DNA of 64,000 bases from NCBI RefSeq assembly GCF_014192415.1, contig NZ_JACHXY010000001.1, positions 558,001 to 622,000 on the forward strand. Reading direction: 5' to 3'. The notes beneath the pieces were generated by a model. It was not told the DNA's origin. It was given only the letters and a program-made list of their open reading frames with translations, and ran no database searches. How positions within the stretch are numbered: the first letter of the stretch is position 1; every line of letters begins with the position of its first letter. Positions 1 to 7,421 of this stretch are shown one piece after another. The stretch comes from Microbacterium proteolyticum (GTDB lineage Bacteria > Actinomycetota > Actinomycetes > Actinomycetales > Microbacteriaceae). Made by a program: the position numbers and the translations under genes.

Positions 1-1375
1 GCACGACCTCGACGCTGTGGAAGCGTTTGCCGACGGGGAATCCGGATGCCAGCTCCTGGGCCGGCGCCTCGGCGGTGATCGACGAGGGGGCGTACTGCGT
101 CATGAAGCCCGAGGGGAACTCGGCCGTGGCCAGGTAGTAGGTCGACAGCTCCGCGGGATCGGTGATCTCGCCGGGCTTGCGCGCCATGAGCGACGACCAC
201 TCGCGGTCGAAGTCGATGAGTTGCTGGGCGACGGGCCGGCGCTCCCGGTCGTACGTGCGCAGCAGCTCCGCCGACGCAAGGCCGGTGAGCACGTGGCCCA
301 GCTTCCAGCCGAGATTGAAGCCGTCCTGCATCGAGACGTTCATGCCCTGCCCCGCTTTGGCGCTGTGCGTGTGGCAGGCGTCACCGGTGAGGAAGACGCG
401 CGGGTGGTCGAGGTCGTCGACGAACTGGTCGGTGACCCGGTGACCCACCTCGTACACGCTGTGCCACGCGACCTGTTTCACGTCGATGGAGTACGGGTGA
501 AGGATCTCGTTCGCCCGACGGATCACCTCGTCGATCGGGGTCTGCCGCACGCGGTGGTTGTCGCCCTCGGCGACCTCGCCGAGGTCGATGTACATGCGGC
601 TGAGGTAGCCGCCCTCGCGCGGGATGTGCAGGATGTTCCCGGCGGCGGCGTTGATCGCGCACTTGATCCGCCAATCGGGGAAGTCGGTCTCGACGAGCAC
701 GTCCATGACGCCCCACGCGTGGCGCGCGGCAGCCCCCACGTGCGTGCGGCCGATCGCCTGGCGCACGCCGCTGCGTGCGCCGTCGCACCCGGCGACGTAC
801 TTCGCACGGATCGTCCGCTGACCCTCGGCCGTGCGCACACGGACCTCGACGTCGTCGGCGCCCACCTCGAGGCCCACGAACTCCACACCGTAGTCGGGCA
901 CGATGCGCGCGGGGCCGTGGGCCGCGGCCTCGGCGAAGTAGTCGAGCACCCGCGCCTGGTTGACGATGAGGTGCGGGAACTCGCTGATCTTGTAGCCGTA
1001 GTCCTCGGTGCGGGTGGTGCGCACGATCCGTTCGGGGTTCTCGGGGTCGGGGGCCCAGAAGTTCATCCACCCGATGTTGTACGCCTCGGCGGTGATGCGG
1101 TCGGCGAAACCGAACGCCTGGAAGGTCTCGACGCTGCGGGGTTGGATGCCGTCGGCCTGGCCGAGGGCGAGACGCCCCTCGCGCTTCTCGATGAGACGGG
1201 TCGTGAGGTGCGGGAACTGCGACAGCTGCGCCGCGAGAAGCATCCCGGCGGGACCCGAGCCGACGATGAGCACGTCGACCTCGTCGGGGAGTCGGTCAGG
1301 ACGATCGACACCCGTGCCGGCGGCGTTCTGCACGCGCGGGTCGCCCGAGACGTAGCCGTGGTGGTGGAACTGCAT
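1..1375 (-). CDS. FAD-dependent aromatic monooxygenase (phenol 2-monooxygenase / 3-hydroxybenzoate 4-hydroxylase type), 3' end outside window
   Basis: Class A flavoprotein hydroxylase, expected to hydroxylate a phenolic ring with NAD(P)H and O2. The ATG at 1375 follows CAGGAG. The protein opens with MQFHHHG and has the Rossmann motif GSGPAG at residues 39-44. Further on it has the DG-type motif of the family (CDGARSG) and the second FAD motif FLTGDACHTHSAKAGQGMN. The reading frame runs off the left edge after 458 codons, so the C-terminal thioredoxin-like domain typical of phenol hydroxylases cannot be seen. It diverges from an iclR gene across a strong inverted repeat, so local control is likely. 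Class is confident; the substrate is inferred only as a phenol or hydroxybenzoate. Confidence 0.85.
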   Translation of the reverse strand, partial: MQFHHHGYVSGDPRVQNAAGTGVDRPDRLPDEVDVLIVGSGPAGMLLAAQLSQFPHLTTRLIEKREGRLALGQADGIQPRSVETFQAFGFADRITAEAYNIGWMNFWAPDPENPERIVRTTRTEDYGYKISEFPHLIVNQARVLDYFAEAAAHGPARIVPDYGVEFVGLEVGADDVEVRVRTAEGQRTIRAKYVAGCDGARSGVRQAIGRTHVGAAARHAWGVMDVLVETDFPDWRIKCAINAAAGNILHIPREGGYLSRMYIDLGEVAEGDNHRVRQTPIDEVIRRANEILHPYSIDVKQVAWHSVYEVGHRVTDQFVDDLDHPRVFLTGDACHTHSAKAGQGMNVSMQDGFNLGWKLGHVLTGLASAELLRTYDRERRPVAQQLIDFDREWSSLMARKPGEITDPAELSTYYLATAEFPSGFMTQYAPSSITAEAPAQELASGFPVGKRFHSVEVV

Positions 1376-1437
1376 CGATTCTCCTGACGTCGATGTCGGG
1401 GGCATCGCGACCTCGCGATGCTTGCGGGCAGATCCGC

Positions 1438-1460
1438 CTGTGTTCTATATTCGAACACAG
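1438..1460. promoter_or_regulatory. Inverted-repeat operator between hydroxylase and iclR
   Basis: CTGTGTTC-N7-GAACACAG, perfect 8-base arms around an AT-rich spacer. It lies 63 bases upstream of the hydroxylase start and 35 bases upstream of the IclR start, in the only gap between the divergent genes. Autoregulation and control of the hydroxylase by the adjacent IclR protein is the simplest reading; this is inference. Confidence 0.7.
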
Positions 1461-1494
1461 TATTCTGCTAACGAACGAGAGAGTAGCCCGATCC

Positions 1495-2199
1495 ATGCCC
1501 GCACGGCAAGACTCCTCCCCCGCCTCGCAGACGCTGAGTCGCGGCATCCGCCTGCTCGAAGAGCTCGCCGACGCCCGGATCCCCCTGACCATCGACGAAC
1601 TGGCGGCCCGCGTCGAACTGCACCGCTCCGTCGCCTACCGGCTCCTGCGCACTCTCGAGGACCACGGCCTGGTGACCCGGGATGCCGCGGGCGCGGTGCG
1701 CCTGGGAACGGGCCTGGCAGTCCTCGCCGCGGGAGTCGCCGCCGACCTGCAGGCCGAGGCGCTTCCCGAACTCACCGCCGCGGCGAACGACCTCGGCATG
1801 ACCTGCTTCCTCGTCGTCCTCGACCACGACGAGTGCGTCACCCTCGCCAGCGTCGAGCCCCGCCACGCGGTCACCGCCGTCGCGCAACGCCCGGGGTCGC
1901 GGCATCCGGTCACCCGGGGCGCACCCGGCCGAGCGATCCTCGCGCAGCTCCCCCCGCGGCGCTGGCCCGACGGTGTCGACGCGCGCCTGGCGTCCGAGGT
2001 GGCGGACGCCGCCGAACGGGGGTGGGCGCGCAGTCATGACGAGGTGATCCCGACGCTCCGCGCGGTCGCGGTCCCCCTCGCGGTGAAGGGTCGGGAGCCC
2101 GCCGCGATCGCCGCCGTGCACGTGGCGACCGACCTCGACGACGCGGAGATCGCCGCGCGGCTCGAGGCGGCGGCATCCGCGATCCTCGAGGGTCTCTGA
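1495..2199 (+). CDS. IclR-family transcriptional regulator
   Basis: DNA-binding regulator of 234 aa. The N-terminal winged helix covers about residues 10-70 (TLSRGIRLLEELADARIPLT, then a recognition region containing HRSVAYRLLRTLEDHGLV). The C-terminal effector-binding domain has the family-typical segment RGAPGRAILAQLP. The frame is open from 1393, but the ATG at 1495 gives the normal family length and places the operator upstream of the gene. IclR proteins next to catabolic genes usually bind an aromatic acid; here the neighbour is a divergent phenolic hydroxylase. The ligand is unknown. Confidence 0.88.
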   Translation: MPARQDSSPASQTLSRGIRLLEELADARIPLTIDELAARVELHRSVAYRLLRTLEDHGLVTRDAAGAVRLGTGLAVLAAGVAADLQAEALPELTAAANDLGMTCFLVVLDHDECVTLASVEPRHAVTAVAQRPGSRHPVTRGAPGRAILAQLPPRRWPDGVDARLASEVADAAERGWARSHDEVIPTLRAVAVPLAVKGREPAAIAAVHVATDLDDAEIAARLEAAASAILEGL

Positions 2200-2386
2200 C
2201 CACAGCGGGCCGCGAGGCGGTACCCGGCGGCGCCAGGGCTCACGCCACCGGAGACGCCGGGGGCCGAGGGGCGGGGCGGGCCGGACTCCGGAGAAATCGG
2301 CGGGACCGTCCCGGCAGGGCCGAACGGGACGGAGAAGTCCGGAGTTCGGCGCACCGCCACCGATTCCCCCTCCCCTCGACGCGGCA

Positions 2387-2400
2387 GATCGTATATGATC
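2387..2400. promoter_or_regulatory. ATCGTATATGAT operator-like palindrome in the promoter of the TPP enzyme
   Basis: The palindrome GATCGTATATGATC lies about 116 bases before the start at 2516 and overlaps a -10-like TATGAT. It differs at one base from the perfect palindrome ATCGTATACGAT at 7384-7395. The shared site suggests one regulator, probably the GntR/FCD protein encoded at 8975. The rest of the 2200-2515 gap is GC-rich and holds nothing else I can support apart from a GAAAGG ribosome site before 2516. Confidence 0.6.
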
Positions 2401-2515
2401 ACTCCCGTCAGGCGCACGGGGTCGTGCGTCGCTGCTCGAAAAAAGGGCACGTAGCGCGAGAACCGCGCGAGACACACACGGCTCATTCCCGTTCCTGTTT
2501 CGCGAAAGGCTTCGC

Positions 2516-4168
2516 ATGCCCATCGTCTCCGCGCACGTCGCCCACACCCTCGGCCGCCACATCGACCACGTGTTCGGGGTGATGGGCAACGGCAACGCCC
2601 ATTTCCTCGACGTGGTGCACCGAGAGACCGACGTCACCTTCACCGCGATGCGTCACGAGGCCGGCGGAGTGGTCGCCGCCGACGCGCACTACCGCGCGTC
2701 GGGACGCATCGCCGCCGCCACCGCGACATACGGCGCCGGTTTCACCAACACCCTCACCGCCCTCGCCGAAGCAGCTCAGGCCCGCATCCCCCTGCTGCTG
2801 GTCGTGGGAGACGAGCCCACCTCGGGCCCCCGGCCGTGGGGCGTCGACCAGGTCGCCCTCGCCTCGGCGGTCGGCGTGCGCACGTACACGGTCGGCGATC
2901 GGGATGCCGCGGCCACCGTCCTCATCGCGCTCGAGCACGCCCTGACCTACCGCGTGCCGGTCGTGCTCGCCATCCCCTACGACGTCGTGACACGCGAGGC
3001 GGGTCCGCTCACGGATGCCGGGACCGTGACGCTGCCCGCTCCACTCGCCCCGCGGGGACCCGCGGCGGAGGCGACCCTGGACCGCATCGCCGACACCCTC
3101 GCCGGCGCCGCGCGTCCGTTCCTGCTCGCCGGCCGCGGCGCGTGGCTCGCCGGCGCGGGCTCGGCGCTCGGGCGTCTCGCCGAAGCGACCGGTGCGATCA
3201 CGGCATCCACCGCCCTCGGTCGCGGGATCTTCCCCGACACCGCCCACGACCTCGGCGTCACGGGGGGCTTCGGCGCCGAGGGCGCCATGGGTCTCGTGCG
3301 CGAGGCCGATGTCGCTGTCGTCTTCGGCGCGGGTCTCAACCAGTTCACGATGCGTTTCGGCGAGCTCTTCGCCCCGGGCACACAGGTCTTCCAGATCGAC
3401 GTCACCCCCACCGCCACGCACGCACAGGTGGGCGGGTTCGTACGGGCGGATGCCGCGCTCGCGGCCGAGGCCCTCGTTTCGCGCCTGCACTCCCATGGCG
3501 CGGTGTCTTCGGGGTGGCGTGACCGCGTCGAGGTGGCCCCTCTGCGCGAACAGGAGCCCGGCCACGGTCTCGCCCCCGACGGCCGCCTCGACCCCCGCTC
3601 AGCCGCCTCGCGCATCGCCGAACTGCTGCCCGAAGACCGCGTCGTCGTCTCCGACGGCGGCCATTTCCTCGGCTGGTCGAACATGTACTGGCCGGTCGCC
3701 TCACCCGATCGCGTCATGATGGTCGGCACCGCCTACCAGTCGATCGGCCTCGGCTTCCCCTCGGTCGCTGGAGCCATCGCCGCCCGCCCCGAATCGACCG
3801 TCGTGCTCACCACCGGCGACGGCGGGGGGCTCATGGCGATCGCCGACCTCGAGAGCGCGGTGCGCTCGGCGCGGGGCCACGGCATCGCGGTGGTGTGGAA
3901 CGACGCCGCCTACGGCGCCGAGATCAACCTGTACGGCCTCAAGGGCCTCGCTCGCGAGCCGATGCTGATCCCCGAGGTCGACTTCGCCGCCGTCGCGCGC
4001 GGCTTCGGCGCCGAGGGCGTCGTCGTGCGCGAGGTGGCCGATCTCGAGGCCCTGGCGGAGTGGACGCGACGCGATCCCGAGGAGCGTTCGTTCCTGCTGC
4101 TCGATCTGCGCATCAGCGGCGACGTCATCGCGCCGTACCAGCGCGAGATCATCAAGGTGAACGCGTAA
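2516..4168 (+). CDS. Thiamine pyrophosphate-dependent enzyme (acetolactate synthase / benzoylformate decarboxylase superfamily)
   Basis: A 550-aa protein with the three-domain layout of the superfamily. The N-terminal PYR domain has FGVMGNGN and the conserved activating Glu in MRHEAGG (about residue 45). A central domain follows. The C-terminal PP domain has the TPP/Mg motif GDGGG...N (TTGDGGGLMAIADLESA, then VVWNDAAYG). It lacks features that would separate synthase from decarboxylase by eye. The GAAAGG ribosome site is good. The operator shared with the hpa operon suggests a 2-oxoacid or aromatic side-chain substrate, for instance an arylpyruvate or arylglyoxylate; that is inference. The order of catabolic genes supports the pathway link, not a specific reaction. 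Confidence 0.85.
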   Translation: MPIVSAHVAHTLGRHIDHVFGVMGNGNAHFLDVVHRETDVTFTAMRHEAGGVVAADAHYRASGRIAAATATYGAGFTNTLTALAEAAQARIPLLLVVGDEPTSGPRPWGVDQVALASAVGVRTYTVGDRDAAATVLIALEHALTYRVPVVLAIPYDVVTREAGPLTDAGTVTLPAPLAPRGPAAEATLDRIADTLAGAARPFLLAGRGAWLAGAGSALGRLAEATGAITASTALGRGIFPDTAHDLGVTGGFGAEGAMGLVREADVAVVFGAGLNQFTMRFGELFAPGTQVFQIDVTPTATHAQVGGFVRADAALAAEALVSRLHSHGAVSSGWRDRVEVAPLREQEPGHGLAPDGRLDPRSAASRIAELLPEDRVVVSDGGHFLGWSNMYWPVASPDRVMMVGTAYQSIGLGFPSVAGAIAARPESTVVLTTGDGGGLMAIADLESAVRSARGHGIAVVWNDAAYGAEINLYGLKGLAREPMLIPEVDFAAVARGFGAEGVVVREVADLEALAEWTRRDPEERSFLLLDLRISGDVIAPYQREIIKVNA

Positions 4169-4393
4169 GCGCGGTCGGTCCCACCGCCGCCGCGACAGCT
4201 GTGGCGATCGCCGTGAACAGCCGCGCGCGACCCTCGATGTCCCACTGCGCCGCGGGATCGCGACCGTCGACGTTGCCCAGGACGTCGTCGCACCGCGCGT
4301 GGTGCCAGCGCGTCATCCGCTCGTTCGCCGCAGATGGTCGACCCCGCGCACGTGGAGCGACAACGCAAGACAGATAACGCCGGCCAGAGAAGG

Positions 4394-4450
4394 CACGGTT
4401 GCCCCAGATGGTCAGGTTCGAGAGGGACCGACCGACCATGTGAGGCGAAT
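4394..4450. repeat. GATGGTC intergenic repeat, copy 1 (in the 4169-4553 gap)
   Basis: The half-element GTTGCC-N3-GATGGTC at about 4400 is followed by its rough inverse GACCAT...GGCGAA near 4435. The same pair recurs after the endonuclease-like gene at 5619-5750. The rest of the 385-base gap has no credible gene; its open frames lack start signals and codon bias. Confidence 0.5.
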
Positions 4451-4553
4451 AACGCCGAGGGGCAGGCGACGCGTCACAGTGAGGAGCGGGATTCTCTCCA
4501 CAGATCGCGGATGCCGTACCGACGCGCGGCTCCCAAGGTGCGATGTTTCGGGG

Positions 4554-5522
4554 GTGAGAGCTGCATCCCTGCCCGCCGATCTGCCCGAGTCCTTCTCCGT
4601 CGGTGCGGCGTTGCAGCTCGGCGTGTCGCGGCGACGACTCCGGGCTGCCGACCTCTCCTCTCCCTTCTCCGGCGTACGGACACGCTCTGCCCCGCCGGAC
4701 GATGCGTTCGAGGCATCCGTTCGGCGTCGATCGGCCGAGTACGCCGCGCGGATGCGGGAGTGCGAGTTCCTCTGCCTGGTCGCCGCGGTGGTGGCGTGGG
4801 GCGCGCCGCTCCCCTCGTCGGTTTTTCGCATCCGCGACGGATCGAACCGGCTCGTCGAGCGCCCCCTCGACGTCGGTGTGCTCCTGCCCTCGCGCGCGAG
4901 CAGGGCCCGCGGAGTGCGCGGGACCTCGATCGCGGCGGGGATGGGCGGCGTCCGCACGGAACCCGTGAGCGGCCTGCGAGCAACGAGCCCGGCCACGACG
5001 TGGGCGATGATGGGCACCCTGCTGCAGCGGGACGACCTGGTCGCCCACGGCGACGCGTTCGTGCGCGAGCCGATGCGCTCGGGTGACCCACCGGCGCTCG
5101 CGACGACCGCCGAGCTCACGGCAGCCCTCGAGGCGGGGCGCCGCCGGGGTGCGGTCACGCTGCGCGAGGCACTGTCCCTGGTACGCACACGCTCGCGGTC
5201 GAGGAAGGAAACCGAGACGCGGTTGGTGCTGATGGCTGCGGGGCTTCCCGAGCCGTCGTTGAACTGGCCGGTGGTCGTGGAGGGAAGGGTGGTGGCGCTG
5301 ATCGATCTGGCCTATCCGGAGCGCAAGGTGGGCTTCGAGTACGAGGGCGAGCAGCACCTCACGGACCCGCGACAGTGGGCGCGCGACATCCGGCGCAACG
5401 AGATGCTCGCCGACCTCGGGTGGCGCATCATCCGCGTCACCGCCTCTGACCTCGCCGAGCACCGGGTGCAGTTCGTGGAGAGGGCGCGCGCCGCGGTCAC
5501 CGCGCGATCCCGCGCCCGCTAG
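4554..5522 (+). CDS. Endonuclease-fold (DUF559/Vsr-like) hypothetical protein
   Basis: A 322-aa protein of a type common in Microbacteriaceae. The function is not known. The C-terminal third has the restriction-like fold signature seen in DUF559 proteins: a hydrophobic strand with Asp (VVALIDLAYP), then FEYEGEQH, then RDIRRNEMLADLGWRIIRV. The Asp, Glu and Gln/His spacing fits a PD-(D/E)xK core. The N-terminal part starts with a short helix-turn-helix-like stretch (FSVGAALQLGVSRRRLRAA). The frame is open from 4299, but the upstream part is low-complexity Arg-rich and repeat-derived. The GTG at 4554, preceded by a G-rich stretch, is the likeliest start. The gene is flanked by GATGGTC repeats and separates two parts of the catabolic region, so it may be a later insertion. 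Confidence 0.7.
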   Translation: MRAASLPADLPESFSVGAALQLGVSRRRLRAADLSSPFSGVRTRSAPPDDAFEASVRRRSAEYAARMRECEFLCLVAAVVAWGAPLPSSVFRIRDGSNRLVERPLDVGVLLPSRASRARGVRGTSIAAGMGGVRTEPVSGLRATSPATTWAMMGTLLQRDDLVAHGDAFVREPMRSGDPPALATTAELTAALEAGRRRGAVTLREALSLVRTRSRSRKETETRLVLMAAGLPEPSLNWPVVVEGRVVALIDLAYPERKVGFEYEGEQHLTDPRQWARDIRRNEMLADLGWRIIRVTASDLAEHRVQFVERARAAVTARSRAR

Positions 5523-5618
5523 CATCCTGCCGCGCAGCCGCTGCGTCGGCGGCAGCCCGCAGCTGACCGAGCCGCGGCATCCGCTCACTTGCCTCGCATG
5601 GCCGCGCCACGCCCCACG

Positions 5619-5750
5619 GGCGACCACCCCAGGCAAACCAACCGACGGCCACACGTCCCGTTGCCGCTGATGGTCAGCAACACCGGGCATGACCGACCAT
5701 CCCCGGCGAACCAACCGACGACCCCGCGCCCCGTTGCCTCAGAGGATCGC
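5619..5750. repeat. GATGGTC intergenic repeat, copies 2-3 with direct repeat
   Basis: Two direct copies of a roughly 45-base segment (GACCAnCCC-GGC-AACCAACCGACG...CCCGTTGCC) start at 5622 and 5695, with GCTGATGGTCAGC between them. Pieces match the element at 4394-4450. Together they occupy much of the 5523-5919 gap; the remainder holds a short direct repeat CGGGTGACGGCT (about 5828-5853) and the transporter terminator. Confidence 0.55.
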
Positions 5751-5875
5751 CAGCGCCGGGCTTTGCGACCCTCTCGGGCACACGTATCTCGCCGCACCAC
5801 GACGCCCGCGCACGCAGTCTCGAGCTCGGGTGACGGCTCGGGTGACGGCTCCGATGCCCGCCCCGCTCACGCTGA

Positions 5876-5907
5876 CGGCCCCGCCACGCCGAAGCGCGAC
5901 GGGGCCG
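5876..5907 (-). terminator. Hairpin downstream of the MHS transporter
   Basis: CGGCCCCG and CGGGGCCG arms separated by 16 bases, 13 bases past the transporter stop at 5920. There is no clear T-run, as is usual in high-GC Actinobacteria. Confidence 0.5.
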
Positions 5908-5919
5908 CTCCCCCGCACG

Positions 5920-7302
5920 TCAGACCCGAGACAACCCGCGGATCGGGCTGACCTCCTGCTCGGCCTCGTGGTCGGGGCCGAGGGGGATGCCGCTTCGGTC
6001 GCGCAGGAGCAGTGTCGCGACGAGTCCGAGCACGGCCATGATCGCGAGGTACACCGTCACCGACACGGTCGTTCCGGTCAGATCCACCAGCGCCGTGGCG
6101 ATCGTGGGGGCGAACGCACCACCGCAGATCGCGCCGATGGCGTACGAGATCGAGACGCCGGAGAAGCGGATGGATGCCGGGAAGAGCTCGGCGTACAGCG
6201 CCGCCTGCGGGCCGTAGGTCAGGCCGAGTCCGACCGTCAGCAGCATCAGCCCGAGCGTGAGAAGCGCGAGGCTGCCCGAGTTCACCAGCGGGAACAGGGC
6301 GATGATCGCCACGAGCAACGCTATCCACCCGATGATGTAGGTGTTGCGACGCCCGATCCTGTCGCCCAGCCAGCCGCCGATCCAGGTGAAAACGAACCAC
6401 GACACCGCCGACAGGGTCACCGCGCCGAGCACGTCGGCGGTGGCGAGCCCCAGCGGGCCGTCGGGGTTGGTCGCGTACCGCTGGATGTAGCCACCGGTGG
6501 TCATGTAGCCCACGGCGTTGTTGCCGGCGAACACGAACGCGGCGATGATCACGAGCAGCGCGTGCTTGCGGAACAGCTGCACGATCGGCATGCGGGTCTG
6601 CTCCTTGCGTTCGGCGATCTCGACGAACACCGGGCTCTCCTCCACCTTCCGGCGCACGTAGTAGCCGATCAGGATGAGCACGAACGACAACAGGAACGGC
6701 ACGCGCCAGCCCCACGCGAGGAACGCGTCGCCGGGGGCGATGAGTGCCATGAGCGCGAGCATGCCGCTCGCGAGCAGCAAACCGAGGGGAACGCCGAGTT
6801 GCGGCGACGCGCCGAACAGGCTGCGCTTGGCCTTGGGGGCGTGCTCGACGGCCATGAGCACCGCGCCGCCCCACTCGCCACCGGCCGAGATGCCCTGCAG
6901 CACGCGCAGCAGGATCAGCAGCGCGGGAGCGGCGACGCCGATCACCTCGTACGTCGGCAGGACGCCGATGAGGGTGGTCGAAGCTCCCATGAGGATGAGC
7001 GTCAGCATCAGCACGACCCGGCGGCCGTACTTGTCGCCGAGGTGGCCCGCGAGGAAGGCGCCGAGCGGGCGGAACAGGAAGCTCAGACCCACGGTCAGGA
7101 ACGACAGGATCTGCGCGATACCGGGACCGGCGGGTGCGAAGAACAACTGCCCGAACACCAGCCCTGCGGCCGAGGCGTAGAGGAAGAAGTCGTACCACTC
7201 GACGGTGGTGCCGACAACGGTGGCGAAGACCACGCGGCGGCGGTCCGTCGATGTGGAGATGGTGCCGGTGGGCGTGAATCCCGGCGGTTGCGAGCGAGAC
7301 AT
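5920..7302 (-). CDS. MFS transporter, metabolite:H+ symporter (MHS) type
   Basis: A 460-aa polytopic membrane protein. The MHS-family opening is clear: VVGTTVEWYDFFLYASAAGLVFG, read here in two halves. It is followed by FRPLGAFLAGHLGDKYGRR, the loop 2-3 MFS motif. RVLQGISAGGEWGGA marks helix 4, and GDRIGRR the second-half loop motif. About 12 hydrophobic segments can be counted. The start is ATG with GAAGGAG. It is divergently transcribed from the homoprotocatechuate operon across the ATCGTATACGAT site, so uptake of the aromatic acid (for example 4-hydroxyphenylacetate or homoprotocatechuate) is the likely role. MHS members also carry shikimate, proline/betaine or citrate, so the substrate is inferred from context only. 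Confidence 0.88.
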   Translation of the reverse strand: MSRSQPPGFTPTGTISTSTDRRRVVFATVVGTTVEWYDFFLYASAAGLVFGQLFFAPAGPGIAQILSFLTVGLSFLFRPLGAFLAGHLGDKYGRRVVLMLTLILMGASTTLIGVLPTYEVIGVAAPALLILLRVLQGISAGGEWGGAVLMAVEHAPKAKRSLFGASPQLGVPLGLLLASGMLALMALIAPGDAFLAWGWRVPFLLSFVLILIGYYVRRKVEESPVFVEIAERKEQTRMPIVQLFRKHALLVIIAAFVFAGNNAVGYMTTGGYIQRYATNPDGPLGLATADVLGAVTLSAVSWFVFTWIGGWLGDRIGRRNTYIIGWIALLVAIIALFPLVNSGSLALLTLGLMLLTVGLGLTYGPQAALYAELFPASIRFSGVSISYAIGAICGGAFAPTIATALVDLTGTTVSVTVYLAIMAVLGLVATLLLRDRSGIPLGPDHEAEQEVSPIRGLSRV

Positions 7303-7383
7303 GGGGACTCCTTCGAGACGTCGTCGTCATGAACCCCGGACGTCGTCGTCGGTGACGAGGCGCGTGTTGCTGGGGCGTTGGTC

Positions 7384-7406
7384 ATCGTATACGATTTCAG
7401 ATACGA
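7384..7406. promoter_or_regulatory. ATCGTATACGAT operator with an extra half-site in the divergent hpa/MHS promoter
   Basis: A perfect 12-base palindrome, ATCGTATACGAT, occupies 7384-7395. A second ATACGA at 7401-7406 repeats the core 12 bases downstream in direct orientation. It sits between the transporter start (7302) and the fusion gene start (7422), overlapping possible -10 sequences. The match at 2388-2399 makes it a shared operator. The GntR/FCD regulator encoded in the operon at 8975 is the best candidate. Confidence 0.68.
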
Positions 7407-7421
7407 CGCAAGGGAGCTTCC

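Noticed and set aside
5689..7332. 547-codon plus-strand frame over the transporter
   Set aside because: Antisense shadow of the MHS transporter, which has clear family motifs on the minus strand.
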